From: a bacterium
GTDB lineage: Bacteria > Patescibacteriota > Minisyncoccia > Phycocordibacterales > UBA6899
Length of the DNA stretch: 56,695 nt
Assembly (NCBI GenBank): GCA_021851895.1
Contig: JAJZQJ010000002.1
Location: forward strand, 69,046 to 125,740
Direction of reading: 5' to 3'
Shown in pieces: positions 55,021 to 56,695 of the stretch. Under the pieces are notes generated by a model. That model was not told the DNA's origin, did no database searches, and saw only the letters and a program-made list of their open reading frames with translations. A program made the translations under genes and the position numbers. Positions within the stretch are counted from its first letter, which is position 1. Every line of letters begins with the position of its first letter.

Positions 55021-55636
55021 ATTTCGTCCAATCTACTCCAGGTGCGTACTTCGCGAGATTCTGGAGCAGTCGGTCTTTCGAGAATGCATATTGTGCGCGC
55101 AAGAGCGCTGCCGTTTTCGGATAGCGCACAAACTCTTTTTGATCAAGGACGCGTTCAGTGCCACGCATAATAGGGACATAGAATGTATTTGCCCAGTCAT
55201 AGCCAAGATCGGGGAGTCCATAGGCGATACTGATGGTATTATCGATGAAATCACCGTATTTGATCAGCAGTGCTTCTTCGTCGCCAGTTAAGAGTTTCTG
55301 CGCATACGCTTCGTGTTTATCATCGCCACCTTCATTGGTGACTGCGAAGATGAGATCGAATATTCTTGTGCCGAACTTCTCCTTGATCATGTCTCGATTG
55401 ATATCGGTATCTTCAAAGAGGTCATGCCCAAGTGCTGCACAGGTGATATCGACAAGGAGGGGATCACTTGCAGCGAGTTCGTCGGAAGCAAGCAGTGCAG
55501 AAACAACGATCTCCGCAGCGCTTACGCAATGCTGTGCGTAGGGTGCGCGGCCATTGTTGCGCGATTGTTTGCTGTGGTACTGTTTGACGAGGGAGGTCAT
55601 TTCAATGACTTGTGGGTGCTCGAAGAGGGATTGCAT
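55019..55636 (-). CDS. Small HD-domain (SpoT/Mesh1-like) phosphohydrolase
   Basis: YAQHCVSAAEIV...ITCAALGHDLFEDTDI...EKFGTRIFDLIFAVTNE...LLIKYGDFIDNT. Confidence 0.8.
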   Translation of the reverse strand: MQSLFEHPQVIEMTSLVKQYHSKQSRNNGRAPYAQHCVSAAEIVVSALLASDELAASDPLLVDITCAALGHDLFEDTDINRDMIKEKFGTRIFDLIFAVTNEGGDDKHEAYAQKLLTGDEEALLIKYGDFIDNTISIAYGLPDLGYDWANTFYVPIMRGTERVLDQKEFVRYPKTAALLRAQYAFSKDRLLQNLAKYAPGVDWTK

Positions 55637-55784
55637 ATAGGAATATTGTAGCATGATGAAAGAAAAACATATTCATCACTATTTCGAAAACTATTGACAA
55701 ATATAGATATTTTACATATAGTTACAGACACATTTCATCCGGGTCAACATTGGCGCACTCGGTATATGCTATAATAGTATCAGT

Positions 55785-56126
55785 ATGTCTAATACAAAAT
55801 CCAACGGCAATGTTGAACAAGTCGTCTTTTATCGCCCAGAGGATTCGTGCTGGGTTGGCGTTTGCTTGACTTTCAATCTTATTGTAGAGGGATCTGATCA
55901 GGACGCAGTATCCTCAGAATTAAGAAAACTATCCTTAGACTACATAAAGTTTGTAAGAGAAAATGGGCTTGCAGACTCACTGCTTAATCGTCCTGCTCCT
56001 CAAGAGTATTGGGATATATATAATGCTGCAAAAGAAAATAGGAATAATTTAGGTCTTATGATTGTGGATATGCAGCCATCTGCAATCGTAACAAAGTATT
56101 TTAAAGAGAATCTTGTTACGGCTTAG
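55785..56126 (+). CDS. HicB-like antitoxin (putative)
   Basis: FYRPEDSCWVGVCLTFNLIVEGSDQDAVSSELRKLSLDYI; immediately upstream of a HicA-like ORF. Confidence 0.55.
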   Translation: MSNTKSNGNVEQVVFYRPEDSCWVGVCLTFNLIVEGSDQDAVSSELRKLSLDYIKFVRENGLADSLLNRPAPQEYWDIYNAAKENRNNLGLMIVDMQPSAIVTKYFKENLVTA

Positions 56127-56128
56127 TT

Positions 56129-56416
56129 ATGCCTTCCCAAACTCGAAGTTGGGAGTATGAGGATGTTGCGAAGTTTCTTGAAAGACATGGCTTTGCTCTC
56201 CATAAAAGATTAAGCGGTTCTCATGAGTTTTGGCTCAAGGGTGATAGTGTGATAGTGGATGTTAATCGTCCTCACGGAGGAGATCGAGTTTACCGTCAGT
56301 CTACGCTTAAAATTATGATTAGTCAGTCTGGTTATGATTCTGATCATTGGCAAACGTACAGTAATTTAGGTAAAAAAGAGAAGAAAGTTCCCTCATGTTG
56401 CCTTAAGGAAGACTAA
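56129..56416 (+). CDS. HicA-like toxin (putative)
   Basis: YEDVAKFLERHGFALHKRLSGSHEFWLKGDSVIVDVNRPHGGDRVYRQSTLKIMISQSGY. Confidence 0.65.
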   Translation: MPSQTRSWEYEDVAKFLERHGFALHKRLSGSHEFWLKGDSVIVDVNRPHGGDRVYRQSTLKIMISQSGYDSDHWQTYSNLGKKEKKVPSCCLKED

Positions 56417-56421
56417 AATAA

Positions 56422-56457
56422 AATAACAAACGCACGACTAGTCGTGCGTTTGTTATT
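56422..56457. terminator. 36-bp perfect palindrome, probable terminator of the hicBA-like unit
   Basis: aataacaaacgcacgactagtcgtgcgtttgttatt. Confidence 0.75.
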
Positions 56458-56525
56458 ACAGAAAATCGATACTAGGGAAGGTGATTGCATTGACTAAATA
56501 TTTATCGTAAGTAATAATTTATATA

Positions 56526-56695
56526 ATGACTGCTGAGATAATTTTAAGTATTACTGCTTCATTTCTCACAATTTTAAGTGGAATTTTTTCATTTTTTGCA
56601 GCGAAGACATCAAGGGAGGTGAGAAAAGAAATAGTTCTACTAAAAACAACCATAAACACTCAACAGAATACACATAATAATCAATACGTCTTTAA
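56526..56695 (+). CDS. Small membrane protein, truncated by the window end
   Basis: MTAEIILSITASFLTILSGIFSFFAAKTSREVRKEIVLLKTTINTQQNTHNNQYVF..., open to the end. Confidence 0.5.
   Translation, partial: MTAEIILSITASFLTILSGIFSFFAAKTSREVRKEIVLLKTTINTQQNTHNNQYVF

Noticed and set aside
1-56695. UGA recoding (Gracilibacteria/SR1-type)
   Set aside because: TGA is used as a normal stop (e.g. rsmH, mreC) and no in-frame TGA is needed inside conserved domains
1-56695. CRISPR array, transposon or prophage
   Set aside because: No regularly spaced direct repeats, cas genes, transposase, integrase or structural phage genes were seen

Overview
This 56.7 kb window looks like a chromosomal segment of a Candidate Phyla Radiation (Patescibacteria/Parcubacteria-like) genome. 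That placement is an inference from gene content and compactness. It uses the standard code with TGA as stop. It holds about 50 protein genes: pentose-phosphate/glycolysis genes (rpiB, rpe, split transketolase, class I FBA, pyruvate kinase), an mreB-mreC-mreD-PBP2 cluster, an mraZ-rsmH-ftsL-ftsI-murF cluster, greA, lysS, proS, clpX, dnaB, recR, rmuC, rplU, several transporters, two alkaline-phosphatase-superfamily 'sulfatases', a MacAB-like tripartite exporter, a HicBA-like module and one tRNA-Glu(CTC). No transposase, rRNA or CRISPR array was seen. Main observations: (1) a recurrent TATAAT-N6-ATG architecture implying widespread leaderless mRNAs, contrasted with a few uncharacterised genes carrying strong Shine-Dalgarno leaders; (2) a tRNA-Glu-anchored, duplicated palindromic element with a chain of hairpins; (3) five 10-bp-phased TGGG boxes plus a strongly structured leader upstream of mraZ; (4) a YHS domain fused to a MacB-type ATPase; (5) an orphan KwaB/DUF4868-like gene whose start codon lies in a 26-bp perfect palindrome; (6) long inverted repeats built from short degenerate units; (7) ATGA-coupled basic micro-ORFs inside the cell-shape and division operons; (8) a tandem triplet of small paralogous orphan proteins. 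All assignments come from reading the sequence; no database searches were run.
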